DNA from: Patescibacteria group bacterium
GTDB lineage: Bacteria > Patescibacteriota > Minisyncoccia > Minisyncoccales > Staskawiczbacteraceae
Assembly: GCA_018894075.1 (NCBI GenBank)
Contig: JAHIEB010000028.1
Location: 1 to 5,142 of the forward strand
DNA length: 5,142 nt
Direction of reading: 5' to 3'
Part shown: piece after piece, positions 5,044 through 5,142 of the stretch
How the letters are laid out: every line of letters begins with the position of its first letter
How positions within the stretch are numbered: position 1 is the stretch's first letter
Notes under the pieces: model-generated
What the model was told of the DNA's origin: nothing
The model's database searches: none
The model's input: the letters and a program-made list of their open reading frames with translations, nothing else
Program-made: the position numbers and the translations under genes

Positions 5044-5142
5044 CACATTTGTTGCTTGTGCCTTAATCGCACAGATACGGACATTTCTGCCGTATTCTGC
5101 ATGTCGCCATGCAGGTCGGACTATATCTTCCCATTTTGGGTC
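5044..5142 (-). ncRNA. 3' end of a third group I intron, after 23S U1931 (5' part outside window)
   Basis: On the minus strand the 23S sequence is interrupted just before AGCG (E. coli A1932), and the inserted segment ends in G at 5044. The inserted sequence carries the hallmark 3' half of a group I core: GAAGATATAGTCC (5130-5118, the P7 3' strand) followed by P9 (CTGCATG-GCGA-CATGCAG, 5114-5097). Two more hairpins follow: ATACGG/CCGTAT (5095-5090 with 5080-5075) and GTGC/GCAC (5072-5058). U1931 is a known group I site in bacterial 23S genes, for example in Thermotoga and Simkania. The guide sequence and any ORF lie beyond the edge. Confidence 0.93.

Larger units (their letters stand above)
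2891..5142 (-). rRNA. rrl: 23S ribosomal RNA gene, 3' part, split by three group I introns
   Basis: The minus strand carries the 3' third of a 23S rRNA gene, from near E. coli position 1932 to the 3' end; the rest lies beyond the window edge. The exons are 4724-5043, 3412-3743 and about 2891-3180. They line up without gaps with ordinary bacterial 23S rRNA once the introns at 5044-5142+, 3744-4723 and 3181-3411 are removed. The 3' end is an estimate, set by counting about 20 nt past the conserved GGTACTAAT (2919-2911). E. coli numbering is from memory of conserved landmarks and may be off by one or two in the 2250-2265 region. Exon sequence is well conserved, so this looks like a functional gene that depends on splicing. 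Confidence 0.97.

Noticed and set aside
2891..5142. Broken 23S pseudogene
   Set aside because: Exons are collinear and well conserved, and all interruptions are exact group I introns, so splicing should restore the rRNA.
1..5142. CRISPR arrays, tRNA genes, insertion sequences
   Set aside because: No spaced direct repeats, cloverleaf sequences or transposase frames were seen on either strand.

Overview
The window looks like a piece of a small-genome, AT-rich bacterium of the Candidate Phyla Radiation (Patescibacteria). Two things suggest this. The 23S rRNA gene is interrupted by several self-splicing introns, a known trait of that group, and no coding start has a visible Shine-Dalgarno sequence. 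The assignment is an inference, because no 16S sequence is present. Everything identified lies on the minus strand, so gene order runs from right to left: 23S rRNA (with introns), 5S rRNA, mreC, mreD, mrdA (PBP2).

Right half (about 2891-5142): the 3' part of a 23S rRNA gene, split by three group I introns. In E. coli numbering the insertions follow about U1931 (intron ending at 5044, running off the window), about U2262 (3744-4723) and U2593 (3181-3411). All three junctions are U|C or U|A in the exon, and all three introns end in G. The middle intron (980 nt) carries a 218-residue two-motif LAGLIDADG homing endonuclease. Its last three codons and stop codon lie in the downstream rRNA exon. 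The U2593 intron is only 231 nt, has no ORF and can be folded completely by eye (P1 to P9 and P10). It also contains a near-perfect antisense copy of the 5' exon, which can form a long alternative hairpin that hides the 5' splice site. The exons (320, 332 and about 290 nt) are collinear with ordinary bacterial 23S rRNA.

Middle (2674-2890): a short spacer and a compact 5S rRNA (about 108 nt). Flanking self-complementary AGCGCT boxes extend the terminal stem of the 5S and are followed by a U-run, which suggests a processing stem plus terminator. A weak sigma70-like promoter lies just before mreC.

Left half (1-2673): mreC, mreD and the first 474 codons of a class B penicillin-binding protein 2, packed without gaps (mreC and mreD abut; mreD and mrdA overlap by 20 nt). 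These are elongasome genes. MreC and MreD link the cytoskeleton to the septal-independent peptidoglycan transpeptidase PBP2, which builds the lateral cell wall. mreB is not next to mreC here; the rRNA operon occupies that place.
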